DNA from: Fidelibacterota bacterium
GTDB lineage: Bacteria > Fidelibacterota > UBA2242
NCBI GenBank assembly: GCA_030655795.1
Contig: JAUSPJ010000199.1
Span: 1 to 7,672 of the forward strand
Reading direction: 5' to 3'
DNA: 7,672 nucleotides
The notes below the pieces were generated by a model. That model worked only from the letters and a program-made list of their open reading frames with translations, had not been told where the DNA came from and ran no database searches. The translations under genes were made by a program, and so were the position numbers. Positions 1 through 7,094 of the stretch are shown piece after piece. Every line of letters begins with the position of its first letter. Position 1 is the first letter of the stretch.

Positions 1-885
1 ATGATCGCATTAACAGACGCTGACCGCTTACTGGAAGTATCCGTTGAAGAAGAAGTTGATGTCGCGATTATGGGCGCAGGCCTGCCGTTGAAATTACCCG
101 CTTCCATCCTAGAAAAAGGTTTAAAAAATATCCATACCCGATTCATCCCAATCGTTTCATCCGGCCGGGCGGCGGAATTAATCTTCAATCACTGGGCCAA
201 AAAGTATTCCCATATTCCTGATGCGGTGATTGTCGAAGGCCCCTTAGCCGGCGGACATCTTGGATTTAAGGCCGCTGATCTGACACAGGCATCCAACACC
301 CTTGAAAACCTGGTAACCGACGTGATAAACGCCGTTCGCCCCTTTGAACAACTGTTTCATCATCAGATACCGGTGATTGCTGCCGGCGGTATTTACACCG
401 GTAACGACATTTATAGATTTCTCCAACTCGGTGCCAGCGGTGTACAGATGGCCACACGCTTTGTCACAACCCATGAATGCGATGCCAATATTCGATTCAA
501 AGAGATGTATTTGGACTGCCGGGAATCCGACTTGCGGATCATTGAAAGCCCCGTTGGATTGCCCGGCCGTGCCATTAATAACCCCTTCTTGGAATCCGTG
601 TCAGCGGGCGAAAAAAAGCCCTTTAAATGTCCCTGGAAATGCCTGCGAACCTGTAATTTCGAGAAGGTACCATACTGTATTGCAAAAGCATTGATATCGG
701 CACGCAGGGGAAAATTCAAATACGGTTTTGCGTTTGCCGGCTCGAATGCCTGGCGAGCGGATAAAATTATTTCAGTTCATGAATTAATGGACATAATAAA
801 AAAAGAATACCAGCGTGACTCACGAATAATGAGATTGGATAATTATCAAGCTCGTTCAGATTTTGTATTCGAATATGCAGAATGA
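1..885 (+). CDS. Nitronate monooxygenase / 2-nitropropane dioxygenase family FMN protein, 5'-truncated
   Basis: C-terminal 294 residues of a TIM-barrel flavoprotein of the nitronate monooxygenase family, which oxidises alkyl nitronates with FMN and O2; many relatives are only annotated by similarity and FabK-type enoyl-ACP reductases share the fold. Seen: the glycine-rich GPLAGGHLGF at residues 80-89 with the family's active-site His (H86), the AAGGI strand at 127-131, and the phosphate-binding GASGVQMATRF at 144-154. After the barrel comes a cysteine group (C210, C214, C218, C226) and an SVHELM segment near the C-terminus. The first ATG falls exactly at base 1, but the opening residues match the middle of the barrel (the strand before AGLPLKLP), so roughly 70-80 N-terminal residues, including the first FMN-binding strands, lie outside the window. 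The true start is not visible. It is convergent with the methyltransferase gene. Family call is strong; substrate is unknown. Confidence 0.85.
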   Translation: MIALTDADRLLEVSVEEEVDVAIMGAGLPLKLPASILEKGLKNIHTRFIPIVSSGRAAELIFNHWAKKYSHIPDAVIVEGPLAGGHLGFKAADLTQASNTLENLVTDVINAVRPFEQLFHHQIPVIAAGGIYTGNDIYRFLQLGASGVQMATRFVTTHECDANIRFKEMYLDCRESDLRIIESPVGLPGRAINNPFLESVSAGEKKPFKCPWKCLRTCNFEKVPYCIAKALISARRGKFKYGFAFAGSNAWRADKIISVHELMDIIKKEYQRDSRIMRLDNYQARSDFVFEYAE

Positions 886-1051
886 GTCTATTTCTTTATA
901 TTGATTTTTAAAAGTTTTCAATGTTTCATTGATTATAAACTTAAATTACAAGACCTTTTCCGAAGGATGCCTTTGGCACATGTGCGATTTGGTATAATGA
1001 TCAAGCTGATTAATAAGAACATTTGTTGATCACTCGCCCATTTTTTAGGTT
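886..1051. other. Convergent AT-rich intergenic gap
   Basis: 166 bp between two converging stop codons. It holds a short stem-loop at 960-976 (7 bp with one G-U pair, 3-nt loop) without a U-tract, and a 7-bp inverted repeat, TGATCAA/TTGATCA, ending near 1032 and followed on the + strand by T-rich runs from about 1041. The latter could end transcription of the + strand gene but the stem is short and the loop long. No gene is seen here. Confidence 0.4.
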
Positions 1052-1936
1052 TTATTTTTTTAATTTCCGCCAAACCCGCGGAATCCACATCGGTACTTCC
1101 TGCATATAATTTCGATATTCATCGCCAAAACGTTCAAGCAGTAATTTCTCTTCATGCCGACATAAATAGTATAAGAATCCAATTGTCAATATCCAGACTA
1201 CCGCTGCGGCCACGGACATGCTAATTATCAATAACCCCAAATAGAGAAGTATTTCACTCAGATACATAGGATGACGACAAACATTATAAACACCTTTACG
1301 AATTACACCAGGCACTTCCCGGATTTCACCAAAGACGATAGATAACGTTGTTACAGCAAGATAGCCGGAAACTATCAATAAGATGATACCAATTGGAACC
1401 CTGATAATATTGGGAACCACATCATTCAGAAATGTCGTATTCTTGAAAAAAAACGAGTCCGCCAGCCATACAATGACAAACAGAATCGCTATTGTTGCCT
1501 GACCGGCATCCCCGAGTTTATGTTCACCAGTCAGGTCGTCACGATCGTGGTGATTCTTTTTTGGTTTAGCTTCTTTGTTCATTTTATCATCTTCTCTGAA
1601 AACCCAACGGAGCCCAAATAGAAGCCCGATTAAAAACAGTGGACCGGCAAGAAGCAGGTAAACAGAAATTGGAAATTTACCCCAGGCCATAAAAATATAA
1701 GCAATTCCAAGAATTATATATATGATCGCCCCAATCCACTCCCGTTTCCAAGAAATCAGTAATGTGAAAATGATTAGAAATGTGGGAATCAAATGGATAC
1801 CCAAAGCAATGATCGCTTTCAATAATGAGTAACCTTCTGAAAATACATCCAGGGCAAACACACTGATAAACAGCGCAAAAATTATGCATAATATTCTCGG
1901 AAGCCAGGTGAGGATTTTTATAGTATGCTTATTCAT
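1052..1936 (-). CDS. Membrane protein: four-helix N-terminal domain fused to ICMT-like methyltransferase domain
   Basis: 294-residue integral membrane protein in two parts. Residues about 7-113 form four hydrophobic helices resembling a small stand-alone membrane family of unknown function (DUF7670-like, from memory). A charged, Lys/His/Asp-rich linker runs from about 114 to 146. Residues about 147-294 add four more hydrophobic stretches and the hallmarks of the isoprenylcysteine carboxyl methyltransferase/PEMT-like family: RHPMYLSE at 221-228 and HEEKLLLERFGDEYRNYM at 261-278 followed by VPMWIPR. In that family these segments bind S-adenosylmethionine and the methyl acceptor at the membrane; bacteria do not make farnesylated CaaX proteins, so the substrate here is unknown. 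An upstream in-frame TTG (1951) was rejected because the GAGGAG ribosome site overlaps it and sits 7 nt before the ATG at 1936. Gene order places it 83 bp downstream of the AOX-like gene, probably cotranscribed. An in-frame ATG at 1582, in the linker, could in principle start a separate methyltransferase. Confidence 0.85.
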   Translation of the reverse strand: MNKHTIKILTWLPRILCIIFALFISVFALDVFSEGYSLLKAIIALGIHLIPTFLIIFTLLISWKREWIGAIIYIILGIAYIFMAWGKFPISVYLLLAGPLFLIGLLFGLRWVFREDDKMNKEAKPKKNHHDRDDLTGEHKLGDAGQATIAILFVIVWLADSFFFKNTTFLNDVVPNIIRVPIGIILLIVSGYLAVTTLSIVFGEIREVPGVIRKGVYNVCRHPMYLSEILLYLGLLIISMSVAAAVVWILTIGFLYYLCRHEEKLLLERFGDEYRNYMQEVPMWIPRVWRKLKK

Positions 1937-1943
1937 CTTAATT

Positions 1944-1949
1944 CTCCTC
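1944..1949 (-). promoter_or_regulatory. Shine-Dalgarno site of the ICMT-like gene
   Basis: GAGGAG read on the - strand, 7 nt upstream of the ATG at 1936. It decides the start: the longer reading frame would begin at a TTG overlapping this motif, which would leave that start without a ribosome site. Confidence 0.75.
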
Positions 1950-2019
1950 AATTTTAAATCTATTGTACTGAATTATCCTTGAAGATTCAATAAAGAACCT
2001 ATAAAAAAATTATCCTGTA

Positions 2020-2709
2020 TTATTCTGCTATTATCTCCGGCATACCCTCATACTTCACAACATTTTCCGGCTTTCCGCAAAGTGCAAAACTGTGATTCAT
2101 GTGGTCCCGCTCATCCAGACCAATCCGGCGGAAGACATCCGCCCACGTTTTCAGATCACTAAACTGTTTTACAATACCACTTTTAACCGGCTGATCTTCC
2201 CATTGTGGATTATCAAGGACGAACTTTGCATAGACATGTTCGGCATGGTCTTCAAATTCGGCATTGAACAGAAACGCCCTCTTGATATTGAAAATTGCCG
2301 TCAGACGGGTCATAAGTGTATACAAACTTACCATGATATATGGAATTGATGGAATAAGATACCAGGGATCTTTGATACCGTCTTCTCTCATTTTTTCGTT
2401 AATCACCCGGAGATGCCAGTATTCATTGTCCTGGGCTGCCCGGCTCCATTCCATGATTTTACCGGATTTGTCAATTAGTTCATTGTTTTTGTACTTACGG
2501 GTTAGGCGACCATACTGTCGGATTTCCCAGGAACGATAAGGAATACTGGCCAGGATTTCGATCAGTTTTGTCTTTCCAAGCGTAATCTTCCAGCCGGTAA
2601 CCACATCCATGCTGAAAAAAAATATCCTGGCTGACAGGGAATATTTATAACGTGGTCGTTTCAGAGAAACTCCTTGTTCTTTTTTCAGATCAACCTTCTT
2701 GTTTTCCAC
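2020..2709 (-). CDS. Alternative oxidase/plastid terminal oxidase-like diiron membrane protein
   Basis: 229-residue protein that I place in the alternative oxidase (AOX) family, non-haem diiron quinol oxidases that reduce O2 to water and bind one membrane leaflet. Ligand positions line up with the six known ones: E51 in a helix reading EILASIPY (compare ETxARVPY of plastid terminal oxidase), E96 and H99 in NEYWH, E153 in FEDHAEHVYAKF, and E200 and H203 in DERDH. Y160 lies seven residues after E153, where the catalytic tyrosine of AOX lies; the FEDHAEHVYAKF segment resembles the plastid oxidase form more than the LEEEA form of mitochondria. Residues 113-140 (DPWYLIP to TAIF) are the long hydrophobic membrane-associated stretch. 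It is shorter than plant AOX and lacks a transit peptide. The start is GTG at 2709 with AAAGGAG 7 nt upstream. Probably cotranscribed with the downstream methyltransferase. Oxidase activity and quinone partner are inferred, not shown. Confidence 0.75.
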   Translation of the reverse strand: MENKKVDLKKEQGVSLKRPRYKYSLSARIFFFSMDVVTGWKITLGKTKLIEILASIPYRSWEIRQYGRLTRKYKNNELIDKSGKIMEWSRAAQDNEYWHLRVINEKMREDGIKDPWYLIPSIPYIMVSLYTLMTRLTAIFNIKRAFLFNAEFEDHAEHVYAKFVLDNPQWEDQPVKSGIVKQFSDLKTWADVFRRIGLDERDHMNHSFALCGKPENVVKYEGMPEIIAE

Positions 2710-2716
2710 AGTTTAT

Positions 2717-2723
2717 CTCCTTT
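2717..2723 (-). promoter_or_regulatory. Shine-Dalgarno site of the AOX-like gene
   Basis: AAAGGAG on the - strand, 7 nt ahead of the GTG at 2709. This strong site supports a GTG initiation codon. Confidence 0.75.
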
Positions 2724-2789
2724 ATGTGACTACACTTATAGAATAATCTTTGGTTTATTACGTTACGAAAAATCCAAGACATTTTACAT

Positions 2790-2819
2790 AAAGAAGGGAG
2801 AACATAATCTCCCTTCTTT
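2790..2819 (-). terminator. Stem-loop, probable intrinsic terminator after the NlpC/P60 gene
   Basis: Perfect 11-bp inverted repeat (arms AAAGAAGGGAG-like at 2790-2800 and its complement at 2809-2819) around an 8-nt loop, starting about 20 nt past the stop codon at 2839. Read on the - strand the 3' arm ends in CTTCTTT and continues TATGT, so the U-tract is short and partly inside the stem. The position between two co-directional transcription units supports a terminator role; strength is uncertain. Confidence 0.65.
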
Positions 2820-2838
2820 CAGACTATTGTTATTCAGT

Positions 2839-3981
2839 TCATTTTGAAATACGTCGGACGGCCCGAATGCTGTGTCGTCGATAATTATTGTAATGTAGAT
2901 CCTGTGGATTGAAACTGTCAATTCTGACCCGTCCGGAAGAATGAATAAATTCATAGTCGCCCATATATAATCCAACATGGGTTATGCGGTCTGGATATGG
3001 ACTGAAGAAAATCAGATCACCGGGTTTCAGATTCTCTGGAAAATTCGTTGTATCAACAGCTGCCCCTTCAAACACCTGCATACTGGCGTCACGTTGAAGG
3101 AGATAACCATGCTGCCGAAAAACCAATTGTGTTAGACCGCTGCAGTCCAGCTGTTTTGGTGACGCCGCTCCCCACATATAAGGACGACCATTCAAGGATT
3201 TTGCGGTTTTAATTACCTTGATGAAATCAAGAGGACGATTGAGATAGTCATCCAGTTTCTCCAGCGATTTTGAAGGGATGTAACCATCACGACCATCCGG
3301 ATAGCCGACTTTCGTCCATTTGCGGGTTTGTTCGATCAGCCGGAACCGGTTTCCCATCACAACATCACTGACGGGCTGTGATTTTTGCGATGCTTTTGAA
3401 TATACCATTCCCTCAAGATCAATATAAACCACCTGGGGAGCGCTTGCCCAATCCTCTTTAAACGTTTTATCGCCTTCATGCACCCTGTCATCGGATACCC
3501 AGCCCAGATAGCCGTCATCGGTTCGTACCAGGTAAAAACCACGCTCATGTTTTAAAATATCCAGAGGCAAACCCTGCAGACTCTGCGATACCATCTCCGC
3601 TGTAACAGAAGGCCGGCGCCGCAATATGGCGATTGAATTTTTCGGCACTGCGAAAATAATACCGTTCATCACATCGTCAGGCAAGAGCCGGATATTTTTC
3701 TCAAATTTAATATCCGGAGGAAATGATACATCGATCTGCTGATACAATTCGCCCCTTGCGGCTTTGTTATCCGTTTCCCCGTTTAATACATACTGATTGT
3801 TGATTAATTGCGGTCTTACTGTCCAAACGGAAGTACGTTTATCCGGACAATACTGTTTTTTTATGGTTTCAGAAATCTCATTAACCCGATTAAATACATC
3901 CGTCGTATCCGCCAGTAAAAACCGAGTGAATACGATCAGTATTAATAAATAGACATTCTGGTTTTTCCTCCGTAACAACAT
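2839..3981 (-). CDS. Secreted NlpC/P60 peptidoglycan endopeptidase with SH3-like domains
   Basis: 380-residue exported cell-wall hydrolase predicted to cut peptide stems of peptidoglycan, usually the gamma-D-Glu to diamino-acid bond. Seen in order: a basic, hydrophobic signal peptide (about 1-25); a BON-like alpha/beta segment (about 28-101, with VLNGETDNKAARGE); two bacterial SH3-like domains (about 107-170 and 185-245, the first ending DDGYLGWV, the second DGRDGYIP); and an NlpC/P60 domain from about 252 to the end. The catalytic Cys-His-His set is C280 in LDCSGLTQ, H335 in THVGLYMG and H347 in FIHSSG. This layout is familiar from Bacteroidota-type cell-wall endopeptidases. The ATG at 3981 has AAGGAG only 3 nt upstream, a tight spacing; a TTG codon immediately after it would give 6 nt, so the start could be one residue later. 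It lies 21 bp downstream of the S41 protease gene and closes the operon before a stem-loop. Confidence 0.93.
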   Translation of the reverse strand: MLLRRKNQNVYLLILIVFTRFLLADTTDVFNRVNEISETIKKQYCPDKRTSVWTVRPQLINNQYVLNGETDNKAARGELYQQIDVSFPPDIKFEKNIRLLPDDVMNGIIFAVPKNSIAILRRRPSVTAEMVSQSLQGLPLDILKHERGFYLVRTDDGYLGWVSDDRVHEGDKTFKEDWASAPQVVYIDLEGMVYSKASQKSQPVSDVVMGNRFRLIEQTRKWTKVGYPDGRDGYIPSKSLEKLDDYLNRPLDFIKVIKTAKSLNGRPYMWGAASPKQLDCSGLTQLVFRQHGYLLQRDASMQVFEGAAVDTTNFPENLKPGDLIFFSPYPDRITHVGLYMGDYEFIHSSGRVRIDSFNPQDLHYNNYRRHSIRAVRRISK

Positions 3982-4002
3982 TTACTCCTTACCAATTAAT
4001 CC

Positions 4003-5661
4003 CTATTTTGCATAACCCAGGGTTGTATTATACCCAATCTCATCAAGCAGCACTTCGATTGCTTTGTCAATTGCCGGATCGCTTTTTATATCATTTTTTA
4101 TCCGTTCCGACAAACCTCCGGCGAGTGTGGAAAGTTCAGTGACCAGACCGCGCTTAATCTGCGCAATATTCGCCTCAAATTCATTGGCTTTCAGTGAGTC
4201 ATAGACAGCATAAATTGACTTAAAAGGATTCATCAAATCTTTGAATTTATCTTCTTTTAATAATTCCTTTTCGATGTCCCGCAGCTTCTTTTCATTTTTA
4301 TGATTGTAAATAAATCCGTCTTTTTCCAGAAATATTTTAAAATCTTCAACAAGTTCTTCATCAACAACTACCGGTAAAGGAATCTCTCCGTTAACGGATT
4401 TATAATGAATGGCATAGGAATAAAACATGTTCTGGCGCCATAATTCACGTGAATAATCGGACAGCGATTCGGCTTTTATTTCCAGATCCGGTACAATTCC
4501 GCCGCCACCTTTAAGCACACGCCTGTTTTTTGAGTAAAAGAGCGTATCAGTGGGAATATTTTCCTCAACCATTTTTGGATTATTCAGATAATCGGGTTTT
4601 TGAATCAAGCGGCCGCTGGGAATATAATATTTTGCCGTGGTCACTTTCACAGAATGATCATTGTCGATTCGAAAGACTGTCTGCACAAGTCCTTTGCCAA
4701 AGCTCGTCGCTCCGATGACAATTCCCCGATCCAGGTCCTGAATAACTCCGGCAACAATCTCACTGGCCGACGCGCTTCCCTGATTTTCCAATACTGCTAA
4801 CTTAATTTCATTCGGCAGGTAAGGTTTCTGCTCCGCAACGAACACCTTGTTCGACATCGGTGTCCGTCCCTTTGTCAGTAAAAGTGTATCGCCAATATTC
4901 GTGAATAGTTCCGATACTGCCAATGCTTCAGCCAGGAGTCCGCCCGGATTGCCCCGCAAGTCAAGGACTAATCCCTGCATTTTGCGATCTTCTTTACGAA
5001 GTGTGCTGATTGCATCCCTGACCTCCTGAGACGCACCTTTCGAAAACCCGGATAACCGGATATACCCGATATGATCGTCCAGCATCCCCGTATAACTGAC
5101 ATCGGTTATATTAATATTTTCCCGGTTCAGTGTGTACTCATTCAATCCCGGAACTCCGGGCCTGCGAATAGTCAGCGTGACCGTTGTACCGATCTCTCCA
5201 CGAATCAATTGCGCAGATTTATCAAGGCCCATTCCCACCGTTGATACCGAATCGACCTTCAATATTTGATCCCCTGGAAAAATATTCGCCCGGCTGGCGG
5301 GACTGCCGTCCATCGGGGAAATTACAGTCAGCGTATCTTTACGCATGCTGATCCGCAAACCGACACCGCCGTATTTTCCTTTTGTCAGTGTTTCCAGAGG
5401 ATCTTTCTCTTCTTTTGTTAAAAAGACGGTGTAGGGGTCCAGTTCCTTCATCATTTCGCGAATGCTATTCTCTGTAAAATCCTGGGCCTTGATGGGATCC
5501 ACATAATTCGTAAAGAGCTGTCGATAAACCTCATTATAAAGGCGAATAGAAGTGGATATCTCTTTATATATATCCGAATTGCCGACGGCAAATAAAACCG
5601 TTATTGACAGCAGTAAACCGATTATAATACTATTTCTGCGTTTGCTTGTGTTCATTTGCAT
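4003..5661 (-). CDS. S41 family C-terminal processing peptidase (PDZ protease)
   Basis: 552-residue membrane-anchored serine protease of the Prc/CtpA family, acting in the periplasm. Numbered from the ATG at 5661: an uncleaved signal anchor (about 11-27), an N-terminal helical part containing ELDPYTVFL (about 73-81), a PDZ domain (about 97-175, with YGGVGLRI and GDQILKVD), then the S41 core with LVLDLRGNPGG (231-241) and the catalytic Ser-Lys-Gln set S298 (in GSASASEI), K323 and Q327 (in FGKGLVQ). A charged, largely helical tail follows from about 400, as in longer Bacteroidota-type S41 proteins. A longer reading frame opens at 5694 but has no ribosome site; AAAGGA lies 6 nt before the ATG at 5661. 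The ATG at 5655 overlaps the tmk stop as ATGA and is the alternative (550 residues). Either way translation is probably coupled to tmk. The NlpC/P60 gene follows after 21 bp. Confidence 0.93.
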   Translation of the reverse strand: MQMNTSKRRNSIIIGLLLSITVLFAVGNSDIYKEISTSIRLYNEVYRQLFTNYVDPIKAQDFTENSIREMMKELDPYTVFLTKEEKDPLETLTKGKYGGVGLRISMRKDTLTVISPMDGSPASRANIFPGDQILKVDSVSTVGMGLDKSAQLIRGEIGTTVTLTIRRPGVPGLNEYTLNRENINITDVSYTGMLDDHIGYIRLSGFSKGASQEVRDAISTLRKEDRKMQGLVLDLRGNPGGLLAEALAVSELFTNIGDTLLLTKGRTPMSNKVFVAEQKPYLPNEIKLAVLENQGSASASEIVAGVIQDLDRGIVIGATSFGKGLVQTVFRIDNDHSVKVTTAKYYIPSGRLIQKPDYLNNPKMVEENIPTDTLFYSKNRRVLKGGGGIVPDLEIKAESLSDYSRELWRQNMFYSYAIHYKSVNGEIPLPVVVDEELVEDFKIFLEKDGFIYNHKNEKKLRDIEKELLKEDKFKDLMNPFKSIYAVYDSLKANEFEANIAQIKRGLVTELSTLAGGLSERIKNDIKSDPAIDKAIEVLLDEIGYNTTLGYAK

Positions 5662-6284
5662 ATCGTTTCCTTTAGTGTTCTGACTATTTTCCATATCTCA
5701 TTTGATAACGCTTCCGGGGTTCGGTTGCCTTCGAGAACGGTAAATCGTCCCGGTTCGTTCTTCGCCATTTTAAGAAACCCGTCACGTATCCTTTTATGAA
5801 AATCCATTGTTTCCTGTTCCAGCCGGTCCAGATTTTTCTTGCCAAGGCGTAAATGTCGCTCTTCCAGTGAGATATCAAGAATAAATGTTTTATCGGGAAC
5901 CAGTGAATCGGTTGCGGCTGCATTCAATCGCTGTATAAAATCCAGATCAATACCGCGGCCATAGCCCTGGTATGCGGTAGTCGAATCGTAAAACCGGTCA
6001 CAGATGACAATTTCTCCGGCCTCAAGCGCCGGAATAATCCGGCTTTTGGTTAACTGATGCCGGCTGGCTGAATACAACAGCAGTTCTGTCATGGGCAACA
6101 TACTGTCATGATTTTTATCCAGAAGGATATCCCGGATTTTTTCGCCAATTTCCGTACCACCGGGCTCCCGAAAGAGCTGATAGGGAATTCCGGCCTTGTC
6201 CAGATGCTGAATCAGGGCGTTTATCTGGGTTGTCTTCCCGGAACCGTCAATTCCTTCAAATGTTATAAAAATTCCGCTTTTCAT
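5652..6284 (-). CDS. tmk: Thymidylate kinase
   Basis: 210-residue cytoplasmic kinase that phosphorylates dTMP to dTDP with ATP, the step committing thymidylate to dTTP synthesis. Seen: the P-loop GIDGSGKT at 11-18, the dTMP-binding REPGGTEIGE (39-48), the DRFYDST motif at 96-102 with the DR pair, YQGYGRG at 105-111, and a LID region around RLGKKNLDRLEQE (146-158). Length is normal for bacterial Tmk. The ATG at 6284 has no close ribosome site; the nearest purine run (AGGAAG) is about 19 nt upstream and falls in the loop of a short inverted repeat (6296-6326), so initiation may be weak or structure-dependent. Its 3' end overlaps the start of the S41 protease gene by 10 nt (or 4 nt). Confidence 0.97.
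   Translation of the reverse strand: MKSGIFITFEGIDGSGKTTQINALIQHLDKAGIPYQLFREPGGTEIGEKIRDILLDKNHDSMLPMTELLLYSASRHQLTKSRIIPALEAGEIVICDRFYDSTTAYQGYGRGIDLDFIQRLNAAATDSLVPDKTFILDISLEERHLRLGKKNLDRLEQETMDFHKRIRDGFLKMAKNEPGRFTVLEGNRTPEALSNEIWKIVRTLKETICK
5668..5673 (-). promoter_or_regulatory. Shine-Dalgarno site of the S41 protease gene inside tmk
   Basis: AAAGGA on the - strand within the last codons of tmk, 6 nt before the ATG at 5661 and 12 nt before the ATG at 5655. It argues against the longer reading frame starting at 5694 and for translational coupling. Confidence 0.6.
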
Positions 6285-6343
6285 AGCGTTAAAGTTAATG
6301 ATACTTCCTGAAAGAGAAAATCATTACTATCACAACCATGTAT

Positions 6344-7048
6344 TTATTTTAATTCACGTACTTCCGGTTTTTGAAGCAAATCATCCGGTAAAAACCGGTA
6401 ACTCAGATATAAAAATGGGGTGTCGATTGCCGCTACAATAATTTTCAGAAGATAGGTCGACAGAACAATTTGCAGGACAATCTTGATGGGAAAAACACCA
6501 AGAAACGCAATCAATGAAAAGGTGACAGAATCGATCAATTGACTGGTCCAGGTGGAGGCATTATTTCGCAGCCAGAGCATCCGGTTATTGGTAATTTTAC
6601 GGATAGCCTGATAGGCCCAGATATCATGAAACTGCGAAATCAGGTATGCTACCATCGATGCCAGAACGATGCGAGGCGCAAATGAAAATATAGCCTTCAT
6701 TCCCTCATGCACGGTATCGTATTCCGATGGTTTGATCAGCAGAATGAATTGGGATGTTATCAAATAAAAGACCGCTGCAAAGAAACCGATCAGGACAGCC
6801 TTCCGCCCCGCTTCCTTACCGTAATGTTCGCAGAGCATATCGGTTACCAGAAAAATTGCCCCGTATGTGATATTCCCGCCGGTAGCGCTCAAACCAAACA
6901 AGATAAACTGTTTCGTGACGAAAATATTCGCCAGAACGATACATATCGCTATATGGGCGTACAACCAAGTTTTGCCCATTCGAAACGTCAGCAACGTCAT
7001 GCTGAGTATGACAATAATCATTAACAAAAAAGTAAGTTCGTTTGGCAT
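6344..7048 (-). CDS. Queuosine precursor transporter (YhhQ / VUT family, DUF165)
   Basis: 234-residue inner-membrane protein with about six hydrophobic helices, matching the YhhQ family that imports a 7-deazaguanine precursor (preQ0, preQ1 or queuine) for queuosine modification of tRNA. Family landmarks seen: GNITYGAIFLVTDMLCEHYGK region at about 58-77 with the conserved D70 and E74, PRIVLASMVAYLISQFHD around 125-142, and NNASTWTSQLIDSVTF at 162-177, the most diagnostic stretch. Length is usual for the family. Start ATG at 7048 has only a poor purine match upstream, and no better in-frame start is visible. It sits 46 bp after accA and 59 bp before tmk on the same strand, so it is probably cotranscribed. 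Which precursor it carries cannot be told from sequence. Confidence 0.93.
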   Translation of the reverse strand: MPNELTFLLMIIVILSMTLLTFRMGKTWLYAHIAICIVLANIFVTKQFILFGLSATGGNITYGAIFLVTDMLCEHYGKEAGRKAVLIGFFAAVFYLITSQFILLIKPSEYDTVHEGMKAIFSFAPRIVLASMVAYLISQFHDIWAYQAIRKITNNRMLWLRNNASTWTSQLIDSVTFSLIAFLGVFPIKIVLQIVLSTYLLKIIVAAIDTPFLYLSYRFLPDDLLQKPEVRELK

Positions 7049-7094
7049 ATCTACATTTAAACAGGAATTATTTTAACTGTTTAGACAAAAACAC

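Noticed and set aside
1..3. ATG at the first base as the start of the flavoprotein gene
   Set aside because: The residues that follow match the middle of the barrel, so this is an internal methionine or coincidence of the window edge.
377..694. Overlapping open frames on both strands inside the flavoprotein gene and similar overlaps elsewhere
   Set aside because: They lie inside well-supported genes, have no recognisable domains or ribosome sites, and look like shadow frames.
976..985. Palindrome GCACATGTGC in the convergent gap
   Set aside because: A single 10-bp palindrome between two gene ends has no promoter context to support an operator.
1971..2016. Direct repeat AATTATCCT at 1971-1979 and 2008-2016 between the AOX-like and methyltransferase genes
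   Set aside because: Only two 9-nt copies in AT-rich sequence; likely chance and no known operator pattern.
2735..2740. TATAAG on the - strand as a -10 element for the AOX-like gene
   Set aside because: No acceptable -35 element or Bacteroidota-type -33 TTTG motif lies at the right distance, so a promoter cannot be supported.
5662..5694. Longer S41 protease starting at 5694
   Set aside because: No ribosome site precedes it; a good one precedes the ATG at 5661.
7058..7083. 7-bp inverted repeat TAAACAG/CTGTTTA between accA and the transporter gene
   Set aside because: AT-rich short stem with a 12-nt loop and no U-tract after it; too weak to call a terminator or attenuator.
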